Shown here piece by piece: positions 7,309-16,074 of a stretch of DNA of 64,000 nt. The stretch comes from [Leptolyngbya] sp. JSC-1 (lineage in GTDB: Bacteria; Cyanobacteriota; Cyanobacteriia; Elainellales; Elainellaceae), in assembly GCA_000733415.1 (NCBI GenBank), contig KL662192.1, forward strand, positions 557,152 through 621,151, in the 5' to 3' direction. How positions within the stretch are numbered: position 1 is the first letter of the stretch; every line of letters starts with the position of its first letter. The notes under the pieces are model-generated. The model saw only the letters and a list, made by a program, of their open reading frames with translations, was not told the origin of the DNA and did no database searches. A program made the translations under genes and the position numbers.

Positions 7309-8262
7309 ATGAGTCAGGGATGCGTCATCTCCCTTGGAAGCGTGAATGCCGATTTTCAGGTGCGGGTCGAGCGGCGGCCAGACCTGAGTGAAACCCTTTT
7401 GGCCCATGATTTTATGCAGCTCAGTGGCGGCAAGGCAGCAAACGTGGCCTATCTGGCTCGCAAACTGGAAAAGGATGCACTGCTGATGGCCCATGTGGGA
7501 ACCGATGCCCTGGCCGAGCAGGCGCTGAAACCGTTGCAAGAAATTGGGGTCAACCTCCAGTATGTTCACCGAATCGAAGGGCAGCCGACCGGAGTTTCCA
7601 TGATTACGGTACCGCCCGATGGCCAGAAGGGAATTATCCTAGCCGCCAATGCCAACTACGTCTGGAGCGCAGAAGATATCGCTGGGGTGCAGGAAGCCAT
7701 CGTCAATGCGCCGGTTGGCTCGGTTTTAGTGGTGGATTACGAGGTTCCTCCCTTTATTGTTGAGGCGGTGATCACGGCAGCGAGGCAGCGAGGATTTCCG
7801 GTGATTCTAGACCCCTCCCCCGCCGATCGAGTCGATGTATCCTTGTTGGCTCAGGTGTCTTATCTGGTGCCCGATGCTGGAGAAGCCGAAAAGTTGACCG
7901 GGATTCAACTGGATTCACCCAAAGCCGCAATTCAAGCTGCTCACCAGTTATGGCAGCAGGGTGTGCAACAGGCTTGCGTCAAGTTAAAGGACGGCGGCTG
8001 TGTGGTGGTCAGCCAAGAGCAGAAGCTGCATATTGCACCAGTGCCGGTGCCGGTGGTGGATTCCACGGGTGCGGGCGATGCCTTTGCTGGAGCCTTGGCG
8101 GTTGCGGTGCTAGAAGGGCAATCGTTACCGGATGCAGCGCGGTTTGCCACGGCGGCTTCCCATCTCACCGTGACGCACTATGGCTCTCAGCCAGCCTACC
8201 CGAGCCGAACCGAAATTGACTCAATGTTTGAACGACTTGCAGACCATGTCCATTTGTTTTGA
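7309..8262 (+). CDS. PfkB-family (ribokinase-like) sugar kinase
   Basis: A 317-residue cytoplasmic carbohydrate kinase. The N-terminal GSVNADFQVRVERRPDLSET and LSGGKAANVAYLARKL are the substrate-side PfkB motifs; the C-terminal DSTGAGDAFAGALAVAV is PfkB signature 2 with the catalytic Asp (GAGD). The closest named groups are ribokinase and related sugar kinases; the exact substrate cannot be read. Its 3' end overlaps the GH65 gene by 17 bp, so the two are translated together and the kinase may phosphorylate a sugar released by the GH65 enzyme. Confidence 0.85.
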   Translation: MSQGCVISLGSVNADFQVRVERRPDLSETLLAHDFMQLSGGKAANVAYLARKLEKDALLMAHVGTDALAEQALKPLQEIGVNLQYVHRIEGQPTGVSMITVPPDGQKGIILAANANYVWSAEDIAGVQEAIVNAPVGSVLVVDYEVPPFIVEAVITAARQRGFPVILDPSPADRVDVSLLAQVSYLVPDAGEAEKLTGIQLDSPKAAIQAAHQLWQQGVQQACVKLKDGGCVVVSQEQKLHIAPVPVPVVDSTGAGDAFAGALAVAVLEGQSLPDAARFATAASHLTVTHYGSQPAYPSRTEIDSMFERLADHVHLF

Positions 8263-10675
8263 TTCTCCAAATAGCGACCATGAAGCCGCCTGGAATTTTG
8301 TGTTTGACGGCTACGATCCAGACGATGAGGGCCACCGAGAAGCGCTTTGTGCCCTGGGCAACGGCTATTGGGCGACTCGAGCCGCCACCTGCGATGCTCA
8401 GGCTGATGCGATCCACTATCCGGGTACCTATCGGGCTGGCCTTTATAATCGACTGATAACGCCAATTGAAGGGGAAGCTTCCGAGGATGAATCTCTGGTC
8501 AATTTACCCAACTGGCTAGCGCTCAGCTTTCGGATTGAGGGCGGCGACTGGTTCTCGATCGATGCAGTTGAAATTCTGGCCTATCGGTTGACCCTGAATT
8601 TGCAACAAGGCATCTTGTATCGAGATCTGCAATTCCGCGATGCCCAAAACCGCCAGACGACCTTGCGAGAACAGCGCTTTGTCAGCATGGCAGAGCCGCA
8701 CTTGGCTGGATTACAGCTTCAGTTGCGGGCCGATAACTGGTCTGGGGGACTGGAAATCCGCTCAGCGATTGACGGACGGGTGACCAACAGCAACGTGGAA
8801 CGCTACGCTCCCTTCAGCAATCAGCATCTAGAGCCAGTTGCCGCTAACGTGCTAGAGCCAGCAGGAATCCGGCTGACGATGCGCACCAACCAATCTCGCA
8901 TCGAGGTGTCGCTAGCAGCCCGCACTCGCATGGCGATTGTTAGCGAGGATGGTGAACAGGAACTGCACCCAGACCGAACGATTGAGCGAGCGGATTGCTA
9001 CATGGCTGAGCACCTTTGCTGCTCGGTTGACCAGGGCACAGTGGTGCAAATCGAGAAAGTGGCCGCCCTCTACACTTCCCGCGACTATGCAATCAGCGAG
9101 AGCGGTATGGCTGCCGAGGATGCAATTCAGATTGCGCCTAGTTTTGCTGAGCTGTTGAGTGCCCATCAATGGAGCTGGAACCGGCTCTGGCAGCGCTGTG
9201 AAATTGATATAACACCCGTTGAACATTTGCGGGCACTGCGGCTGCATATTTTTCATATTCTGCAAACAATTTCACCCCACACGGCTGATTTAGATGCCGG
9301 TGTACCAGCGCGGGGATGGCATGGCGAAGATTATCGCGGCCACATTTTCTGGGATGAAGTGTTTGTCTTGCCGTTTCTGGTTTGCCGGTTTCCCGAAATT
9401 GCCAGAGAAATGTTGCTCTACCGCTATCGTCGCCTGAATTCAGCCAGACGGTTGGCGCGGCAGCAGGGGTATCAGGGAGCGATGTATCCTTGGCGCAGCG
9501 GCAGCACCGGACAGGAAGCCACCCCCCGCTTTCAGTTCAACCTCCAGTCGAAGCGCTGGATGCGGGACTACACCTACTTGCAGCGGCACATCAATGCCAT
9601 CATCATCTGTAATCTCTGGCACTACTACAACTTCACGAACGATCTCGCCTTTATGGAAGACTACGGGGCCGAGATGATGATCGAAATTGCCCGCTTCTGG
9701 GCCAGTGTTGCCACCTACAATTCGGCTTTGGATCGCTATGAGATCCGGAATGTAGTCGGTCCCGATGAATATCACACGGCCTATCCCGATGCCAATACTC
9801 CTGGCATTCACAACAACAGTTACACCAATATCATCGCCGCCTGGACCCTGTACTGCACCCGCGAAGCGCTCGATTGGTTACCGCCCGCCTGCCGCACTGA
9901 GCTATGCGATCGGCTTAATCTAAATCAGGCCGAACTAGACCACTGGGATACGGTCAGCCGCAAACTGCGCGTGGTGTTTGAGCAGGATGGCAGTTTGAGT
10001 CAGTATGAAGGCTTCGACACTCTGCAATCGTTTGATGCCCAGCCCTTTCAGGATCAGTCGGTCAATTTGATCCTGGAAGCCAAAGGCGATGATGTGAATT
10101 GCTACCAGGTGATCAAGCAGGCCGATACTGCTATGCTGTTCTTTCTCTTGCCGGAGCAGGAGCTGTTTCCGCTGATGGAGCGCTTGAGTTATGGGTTTGA
10201 CCGCACCCAAATGCACCAAACCATTACCAATCACATTCAGCGAACCGTACATGAATCGAGCCTTTCTCGTCTAGTGTATGCCGGAGCCTTGGCTGAGTGC
10301 GACCCGGAAGCATCCTGGCAGTTATTTCTCGAAACTCTGTTTGTCGATATTTCGGGAGCCAGCAGTAAGGAAGCCAAAAACGGTATTCATTTAGGAGCAA
10401 TGGCTGGCACCTTACATCTCCTGCAACATCAGTATCTGGGATTACGGATTCATGGCGATACCATCTGTCTCGATCCGTCTATCCCTTCATCGCTACGACA
10501 ATTGTGCATGAGTTTTGAGTTTCGGAGTCATGATCTCAAGATCGAGGTGAAAGAGGACAAGTTAAGCATCACTGCCTCATCCCTCAACTCATCTTCGATT
10601 CAGCTCTGTTGCAATGGTGAGGCAATTACGCTACAGCCTGGAAGTGTATATCAACGTGAGTGTATGCCAATATGA
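8246..10675 (+). CDS. Glycoside hydrolase family 65 (disaccharide phosphorylase/hydrolase)
   Basis: An 809-residue GH65 protein with the usual N-terminal beta-sandwich (about 1-270) containing FDGYDPDDEGHREALCALGNGY, an (alpha/alpha)6 barrel with RGWHGEDYRGHIFWDEVFVLPF, the general-acid motif VVGPDEYH (Glu508), DQSVNL-type and KQADTAML motifs, then HESSLS and a short C-terminal domain. GH65 enzymes phosphorolyse alpha-glucosides such as maltose, trehalose or kojibiose, or hydrolyse trehalose or glucosylglycerol. The ATG at 8246 is chosen because the family usually starts here; an earlier ATG at 8180 would overlap the kinase by 83 bp. No beta-phosphoglucomutase is adjacent. Confidence 0.9.
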   Translation: MSICFDSPNSDHEAAWNFVFDGYDPDDEGHREALCALGNGYWATRAATCDAQADAIHYPGTYRAGLYNRLITPIEGEASEDESLVNLPNWLALSFRIEGGDWFSIDAVEILAYRLTLNLQQGILYRDLQFRDAQNRQTTLREQRFVSMAEPHLAGLQLQLRADNWSGGLEIRSAIDGRVTNSNVERYAPFSNQHLEPVAANVLEPAGIRLTMRTNQSRIEVSLAARTRMAIVSEDGEQELHPDRTIERADCYMAEHLCCSVDQGTVVQIEKVAALYTSRDYAISESGMAAEDAIQIAPSFAELLSAHQWSWNRLWQRCEIDITPVEHLRALRLHIFHILQTISPHTADLDAGVPARGWHGEDYRGHIFWDEVFVLPFLVCRFPEIAREMLLYRYRRLNSARRLARQQGYQGAMYPWRSGSTGQEATPRFQFNLQSKRWMRDYTYLQRHINAIIICNLWHYYNFTNDLAFMEDYGAEMMIEIARFWASVATYNSALDRYEIRNVVGPDEYHTAYPDANTPGIHNNSYTNIIAAWTLYCTREALDWLPPACRTELCDRLNLNQAELDHWDTVSRKLRVVFEQDGSLSQYEGFDTLQSFDAQPFQDQSVNLILEAKGDDVNCYQVIKQADTAMLFFLLPEQELFPLMERLSYGFDRTQMHQTITNHIQRTVHESSLSRLVYAGALAECDPEASWQLFLETLFVDISGASSKEAKNGIHLGAMAGTLHLLQHQYLGLRIHGDTICLDPSIPSSLRQLCMSFEFRSHDLKIEVKEDKLSITASSLNSSSIQLCCNGEAITLQPGSVYQRECMPI

Positions 10676-10703
10676 ACAATTGAGCTTCACGATCACGCAC
10701 GAG

Positions 10704-12194
10704 TCAAGAGACTAGTTCACTGGGTTCAATCGGCTGATCTTGAGGCACTCCCTTGGCGATCCGAAAGCCGGTAACCCCATAGGCGATTGACAAAATTGGG
10801 CTGGCAATATTGAAGATGCAGTAGGGCAAATACAGCATCGTAGGAATACCCAGAGTAGCCGCCATAAAGGCTCCGCAGGAATTCCAGGGGACCAACGGCG
10901 AAGTGACTGTACCGCCATCTGCTGCTGCACGGGACAGGTTTTGGGGTTGCAGGCCGCGCTTCTGAAATTCAACGCGGAACAACCGGGCGGGTAAAACAAG
11001 AGCAATGTATTGATCGCCTGCAATAATGTTTAACCCTAGGGCAGTTAAAACAACGGTAGCAACCAGAAGCCCCGTGGTTTTGGCTCGGTAAAGTACCGGA
11101 TTGATCAGTTTTGCCAGCAGGCCGAATTCCTCCATCAGGGTGCCAAACGTGACCGCACCAATAATAATCCAGAGTGTGTACAGCATGCTATCCATGCCGC
11201 CCCGCGTCAGCAGTCGATCCACATCGGCGATGCCGGAATTCTCTTGATAGCCATTCGCCATCGCCATCCAGATGCCTTTGATATACACTAACGGCGCACC
11301 CAGAGACGGATCATTGACAAAGCGGAGAATCGCCTGGGGTTGCAAAATAGCGCCGGTAATGCCTCCCACGATTGCCGCTCCCATAATTGCTAATGAGGCT
11401 GGAGCTTTGCGCAGGGATAGAAAGACCAAAAATGCCAGCGGAATCAGATTCAGCGGCGTGATCCAAAACAGCTGATTCAGCTTGGTCAGATCGGTCGCCG
11501 TTTCCACATTAGCAACCACGTCAGCTCGAAGGCCAAGAAACGTGAAGATGATTACCGCGATGATAAAAGCCGGAACCGAAGTCCAAATCTGAGCACGAAT
11601 ATGGGTATAAATATCCGCACCGACGAGTTGGGCACTCAAAATTGTGGTCTCGGAAAGGGGAGAGGTTTTATCACCGAGATAGGCACCCGAAATCACGGCA
11701 CCGGCTGTAATTACCGGCGAAACGCCCAGCAACGACGCAATACCCACCAACCCAACCCCAATCGTGCCTACCGTGGTCCAGGAACTGCCAATGCTAAGAG
11801 CAACCACAGCGCAGATAATTGCGGATGCAGCATAGAACCAATTAGCTTGAAGCACCTGAATCCCGTAATACACCATGGTGGGAATGGTACCAGACATATT
11901 CCAAACCCCGATTAACCCCCCCACCGCTAGCAGAATAAAAATAGCGCTGGCAACAGAGGAAACCGCCCTACCCGCTGATACACTGATCTCTGACCAGGGA
12001 TGGCCGTTTTTGAGAATAATCAAGGCCGCAACCATAGTACTGATCAGCAGCCCTACCTGAACAGGGCCGTCAATCGCATTCAGACCAAACAGCATTACAG
12101 CTCCACCGATAGAAACCATGAGCACAACCAGTGGAATAATCACATCTAGGAACGAGGGTTCCCGAATGGCACGCGGAGGAGATAAATTTGACAT
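10704..12194 (-). CDS. nhaC: NhaC-family Na+/H+ antiporter
   Basis: A 496-residue polytopic inner-membrane protein with about 11-12 hydrophobic segments. NhaC-type blocks are visible: SSWTTVGTIGVGLVGIASLLG, GAYLGDKTSPLSETTILSAQ, and near the C terminus GLNIIAGDQYIALVLPARLF and TSPLVPWNSCGAFMA. It exchanges cytoplasmic Na+ for external H+ (or malate/lactate in relatives). The ATG at 12194 has GGGAAGA upstream and is preferred to a longer frame from a non-ATG codon. It follows the glutamate/Na+ symporter by 84 bp on the same strand, and could export the Na+ brought in by that carrier. Confidence 0.88.
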   Translation of the reverse strand: MSNLSPPRAIREPSFLDVIIPLVVLMVSIGGAVMLFGLNAIDGPVQVGLLISTMVAALIILKNGHPWSEISVSAGRAVSSVASAIFILLAVGGLIGVWNMSGTIPTMVYYGIQVLQANWFYAASAIICAVVALSIGSSWTTVGTIGVGLVGIASLLGVSPVITAGAVISGAYLGDKTSPLSETTILSAQLVGADIYTHIRAQIWTSVPAFIIAVIIFTFLGLRADVVANVETATDLTKLNQLFWITPLNLIPLAFLVFLSLRKAPASLAIMGAAIVGGITGAILQPQAILRFVNDPSLGAPLVYIKGIWMAMANGYQENSGIADVDRLLTRGGMDSMLYTLWIIIGAVTFGTLMEEFGLLAKLINPVLYRAKTTGLLVATVVLTALGLNIIAGDQYIALVLPARLFRVEFQKRGLQPQNLSRAAADGGTVTSPLVPWNSCGAFMAATLGIPTMLYLPYCIFNIASPILSIAYGVTGFRIAKGVPQDQPIEPSELVS

Positions 12195-12278
12195 AGAAGT
12201 CTTCCCTAGTAGATATAAATCAGGTCCTGATGGATGAATAGTCAGCGCCCTACCTGCGGGCATAACGCCATCCAACTG

Positions 12279-13712
12279 CTATACAATCGGTGCTCGTCGT
12301 CGCTGCTGCCGAATCAACAAGAAGCCAGCCATGAACCAAAACAATAGGACGACTGCCATAATTACCAAAAAGGTAGGCAATCCCCACTGGGCGATTAATA
12401 CCGGCGAGATTGCCGTTATCAACCCACCTCCCAACAGAGGTTCAAAGAAAATTTGCTTATAGGCAAAGCTTTCAAAGGCACCACTGCGGTTGGCTGGATC
12501 AACCATGCGAATCAGGATGATGCCCGTTGAAGTTACTCCCATCGCCTGCCCAAAATCAGCAATTCCTTTTTCAAACCAGAAGCTAGGAAAAATGCGCGGT
12601 GCCCACCAGAGGAAAACCAGTACCACCCACAGGACGCCTGTCACGGCAAGAATCAGGAAAACGGCTAGATTATTGCCAATTGCAGTCAACGACATGGTTG
12701 CAATCGCGGTGGTAATCACCACATCCAGCGCTAGGCCGCCAATGTTTTGGATCATCGGTCGGCTGATCAGAGCACTCCGTCCGGTACGATTGAACGCAAT
12801 CTGGGTGAGGATACCACCAATCAGCGCTAGGGGAAACAGCGGCACAAATGGAAACAGAGCGAAACCATCTCGTCCCCAGGTGATCGCCTCGATCCATTTC
12901 AACGCTTCTAGAATCAGCCAGCCAACTGCAATGGCCAGAGCCACAACGCCAAAGTTGATCGACAGGGGATCCATCAGCAAATTCTGCAACAAGCGCTGGC
13001 GCTGACGGCTGACCTCCAGCGGCTCCTCTAGGTGCAACGACGGAATATCCTTCGGCTCAGCTACATCTGGGTTAGCGTTTGCCACATATCCTTTGCGTCG
13101 TCCCCAGTTAGCCAGGGCTGTACCCAGCACGATGCTCGTCACCAAGCTCACGGTAGCCAGCCCCAGGGACAGATCGCCACCATCAGGAAAGTCCAACTGA
13201 TTAAACACCTCGATCATCCCACCTGCCGTGCCGTGCCCGCCGGCAAAGCTAATTTCAATCAAACTGGCGGCAATTGGACTAACCCCAAAGACTGGTATCA
13301 AAATCAGTAGCGTGACCAAGGCAGCAACCACATACTGCCCAAAGCCCAGCGTCATCCCAAACACAACCTGAGGAGCCGCCTTGCGCCATACCTGATCTAG
13401 CGAGGGAATCGCTTCTCCCAGCAGCAGCGATGCAAACACCACATTAATGAAAACTTTCGGAGACTGGGACCAGACAGCCAGAATGCTCTCAGGAAACACT
13501 CCGCCTGCTAAAGGAGCATCAGGTCCAGCTATAGCCGTGGCCATGACTCCCAATACCTGCGGCCCCAGCAGCAGCCCCAACACTCCAGCGATCACCGACT
13601 CCGGTAAATACAACCGCTGAAACAAGCGAGTTTTGCGCTTCAAGTAGCGTCCGACTAGCAGCAAAATTGCCAGCAGGACGAACGCAAACATGACAGTCTC
13701 TAAGTCAAACAT
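12279..13712 (-). CDS. GltS-family sodium/glutamate symporter
   Basis: A 477-residue inner-membrane protein of the ESS (GltS) family, with about 12 hydrophobic segments. Recognisable blocks are LYLPESVIAGVLGLLLGP, EISFAGGHGTAGGM (re-entrant GGGG-like loop) and WFEKGIADFGQAMGVTSTG with RMVDP near the C terminus. Predicted role: Na+-coupled glutamate transport. It is longer than E. coli GltS (401 residues) because of a cytoplasmic insert around residues 205-245. The ATG at 13712 has AGAGAAA upstream; a TTG at 13730 is less likely. It is paired with nhaC in a cluster that also makes ammonia from arginine. Confidence 0.85.
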   Translation of the reverse strand: MFDLETVMFAFVLLAILLLVGRYLKRKTRLFQRLYLPESVIAGVLGLLLGPQVLGVMATAIAGPDAPLAGGVFPESILAVWSQSPKVFINVVFASLLLGEAIPSLDQVWRKAAPQVVFGMTLGFGQYVVAALVTLLILIPVFGVSPIAASLIEISFAGGHGTAGGMIEVFNQLDFPDGGDLSLGLATVSLVTSIVLGTALANWGRRKGYVANANPDVAEPKDIPSLHLEEPLEVSRQRQRLLQNLLMDPLSINFGVVALAIAVGWLILEALKWIEAITWGRDGFALFPFVPLFPLALIGGILTQIAFNRTGRSALISRPMIQNIGGLALDVVITTAIATMSLTAIGNNLAVFLILAVTGVLWVVLVFLWWAPRIFPSFWFEKGIADFGQAMGVTSTGIILIRMVDPANRSGAFESFAYKQIFFEPLLGGGLITAISPVLIAQWGLPTFLVIMAVVLLFWFMAGFLLIRQQRRRAPIV

Positions 13713-13839
13713 AGGTTTCTCTAGCCGCAACGCTCAACCAACAGAGAATAGAACAAATTCAAAGTTGTTTGCGTTAGTTTGGACACTGTGGTGATGACCC
13801 ACTGCTTAAATGTGTCCTTATAAATGCACCCCGACTTTC

Positions 13840-14202
13840 CTATTCGAGCAGCTTGGCTTTGGCCCGCTGAAATTCGTCCTCGGTCAAAGCACCTGCTTCT
13901 TTTAGCTGGGCCAGTTGCGTCAGTTGGGCCAACAGATCGGGCTGGGCCGCTGGCGAAGGTGCGGCGGGGGCGGGGGCGGATGTCGCAGCCTGAACCTGCA
14001 TAGCCTGCACGGTAGCTAGTTGAGCTTTCATCTGCTCCATTTCCTGCTGTGCTTGGATTGCGGCTGCTTGCTCTTGCTGAGCCTGCATCGCTTTTTGATC
14101 CATTGTGTTGCTGACTGCTCTGCTGGTAGCAGTTGCCGTACCGCTAATGACGGCAGTTCTAGCCACGGTTCGTAATAAACTAGGACCTCGTCGTCTGGAC
14201 AT
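13840..14202 (-). CDS. SHOCT-domain protein
   Basis: A 120-residue protein: a basic N terminus (MSRRRGPS), a Gln/Ala-rich coiled-coil region (about 35-72), an Ala/Pro linker, and a C-terminal SHOCT domain (QLTQLAQLKEAGALTEDEF plus the final KAKLLE). SHOCT is a short oligomerisation or membrane-association domain. The protein lies in the acid-stress gene row, between gltS and the DUF6325 gene. SHOCT proteins often accompany DUF1269/DUF6325 proteins, but their function is not known. Confidence 0.75.
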   Translation of the reverse strand: MSRRRGPSLLRTVARTAVISGTATATSRAVSNTMDQKAMQAQQEQAAAIQAQQEMEQMKAQLATVQAMQVQAATSAPAPAAPSPAAQPDLLAQLTQLAQLKEAGALTEDEFQRAKAKLLE

Positions 14203-14306
14203 GTGTGCCTCCGTAAGAATGAATGGGTGGATGGACTTCGCCGTGAGCAGCTCAGCCGAACGGTGGAGGGGGGAAATTCCTTGATCCTCAAAACCAATGA
14301 ACGTGC

Positions 14307-14738
14307 TTATATCGCTATCTTGGATTGAGCAGCCATTACCTCTTCAATAACGCAGCTGGGAATTCGTTCGCTTAGCAAAAGCTGACCGTTGGCATTCAGC
14401 ACAGCATCTCGAAATGTGGTTGCCCAGATGTTTTCGAATAGCATCAGCGCGGCAAACGAGTCATTATCCAGAGCTTGGGCGATGGTTTGCACATCTTCTT
14501 CCGCAATCAATCCGCTAATATCAGCGATGAGCGGATCCAGGATACTGTGATCGACATCGTCCATTTGATCTACTTCGGTGATTGTGACTGCACCACTCTC
14601 ACTCTTGCGAATAAACAAAATATCGATAATGCGAATGGTTTTGTTTTCTACCAATGTTCGCAAGGCTATCGCAATCCCGTCTTTGATAAAGGTATTGGGA
14701 AACTTAATGCATAAAATCTCAACCGGGCCTAAGGACAT
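14307..14738 (-). CDS. DUF6325 family protein
   Basis: A 143-residue soluble protein beginning MSLGPVEILCIKFPNTF, the typical DUF6325 opening, followed by LVENKTIRIIDILFI. The family has no established activity. The ATG at 14738 is chosen because GGAGG lies 6 bases upstream; an upstream ATG at 14750 would place this site inside the coding region. It starts 15 bp after the arginine deiminase stop, so the two are probably co-transcribed. Confidence 0.72.
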   Translation of the reverse strand: MSLGPVEILCIKFPNTFIKDGIAIALRTLVENKTIRIIDILFIRKSESGAVTITEVDQMDDVDHSILDPLIADISGLIAEEDVQTIAQALDNDSFAALMLFENIWATTFRDAVLNANGQLLLSERIPSCVIEEVMAAQSKIAI

Positions 14739-14753
14739 AATTGCCTCCATCCT

Positions 14754-16034
14754 CTAGTAATCAGCCGCGTCTCGGATGATTGGACAGGTCATACAGTGGC
14801 CGCCACCGCGTCCGCGTCCTAGTTCTGCTCCGACAATCGTCACCACTTCGACGCCTTCTTTGCGCAGGGCGGTGTTGGTCAGAGTATTGCGGTCATAGGC
14901 CACGACTACACCCGGTTCCAGACAGACAAAGTTATTGCCGCTGTCCCACTGCTGCCGCTGACGGGCGTAGGCATTGCCCTGGGTTTCAACGACGCGCATT
15001 TTCTTGAGACCCAGAGAGGAAGCCACTACATCGACAAAGGGTTGCTCTTCTTTGGTAATTTCGTATCCCGGTGCTTTGTCGCTTGGGCGGATCGAGAAGG
15101 CGACCATCTGATTCACAATCTCGGCAAACAGACTGACCAAATCCCGATCGCAGAAGGTAAACACCGTATCCAGGTGCATCGCGGCCCGCAGCTTGGGCAT
15201 TGCAGCCACGATCACCCGTTCGGCTCCGCCTTTGGTAAACAGAGCGGCGGCCACCTGAGTAATCGCCTGCCGTGAGGTGCGTTCGCTCATGCCAATCAAA
15301 ACCACCCCCTTACCAATCGGCATCACGTCACCGCCTTCCAGCGTGGCTGAGCCATAGTGCTGGGTTGGGTCGCCCCACCAGACTTCAAACTTAGCCTGGG
15401 TAAAGCTGGGATGGAACTTGTAGATGGCGGTTGTCAGCACCGTTTCTTCATGACGAGCCGGCCAGTAGAGCGGATTCAGCGTTACTCCCCCGTAGATCCA
15501 GCAGGTGGTATCGCGGGTATAGAGAGTGTTGGGCAGCGGCGGCAGCAGGTAGCCGGTAATTCCACTCGCCTCTTGCGCCATCCGCAGCCACTGACTGCCA
15601 AAATCATTGGGAATGTCGTAGGCAGCCAGCCCGCCGATCAGGTATTCCGCTAGCTGGCGAGTGTTGAGGCTTTCTAAGAAGGAACGAACTTCGTCCACCA
15701 GACCCAGCCCAACCTCATTCGGCACCACTTGCTGATCGAGAACCCATTTTTTCGCTGCTGGGATCTCTAGCGTCTCGGCCAATATTTCGTGCATCTCGAT
15801 CACATCGATGCCGCGATCGCGCATTTTGGCGATGAAGTCTAAATGGTCGCGTTTGGCCATTTCTACCCACATCACATCATCAAACAGCAGATCGTCGCAG
15901 TTGGTGGGAGTCAATCGTTTATGAGCTAAGCCCGGTGAGCAAACCATCACTTTTCGCAGTTTGCCAACTTCCGAGTGAACACCGTAGGATACGGTACCTT
16001 GATTGGTAGCAGCAGGATCGGTTGCAACAGTCAT
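14754..16034 (-). CDS. arcA: Arginine deiminase
   Basis: Hydrolyses L-arginine to citrulline and ammonia, which raises pH. The 426-residue product has the guanidino-modifying-enzyme core: SEVGKLRKVMVCSPG at the N terminus, TLYTRD (catalytic Asp region), LEGGD, MHLDTVF (catalytic His) and GRGRGGGHCMTCP with the nucleophile Cys414. Length matches bacterial ArcA (about 400-420). The ATG at 16034 follows GGAG by 5 bases; a GTG 6 bp upstream is less likely. The arginine antiporter gene lies 40 bp upstream. No ornithine carbamoyltransferase or carbamate kinase gene follows in the window, unlike classical arc operons. Confidence 0.92.
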   Translation of the reverse strand: MTVATDPAATNQGTVSYGVHSEVGKLRKVMVCSPGLAHKRLTPTNCDDLLFDDVMWVEMAKRDHLDFIAKMRDRGIDVIEMHEILAETLEIPAAKKWVLDQQVVPNEVGLGLVDEVRSFLESLNTRQLAEYLIGGLAAYDIPNDFGSQWLRMAQEASGITGYLLPPLPNTLYTRDTTCWIYGGVTLNPLYWPARHEETVLTTAIYKFHPSFTQAKFEVWWGDPTQHYGSATLEGGDVMPIGKGVVLIGMSERTSRQAITQVAAALFTKGGAERVIVAAMPKLRAAMHLDTVFTFCDRDLVSLFAEIVNQMVAFSIRPSDKAPGYEITKEEQPFVDVVASSLGLKKMRVVETQGNAYARQRQQWDSGNNFVCLEPGVVVAYDRNTLTNTALRKEGVEVVTIVGAELGRGRGGGHCMTCPIIRDAADY

Positions 16035-16074
16035 AGTCACTCCGTGAGATTGATTTCAGTACAAAGATTCAACA

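Noticed and set aside
10704..13712. Classical Gad acid-resistance system
   Set aside because: Neither glutamate decarboxylase nor GadC was found; the island uses deiminase and glutaminase only.
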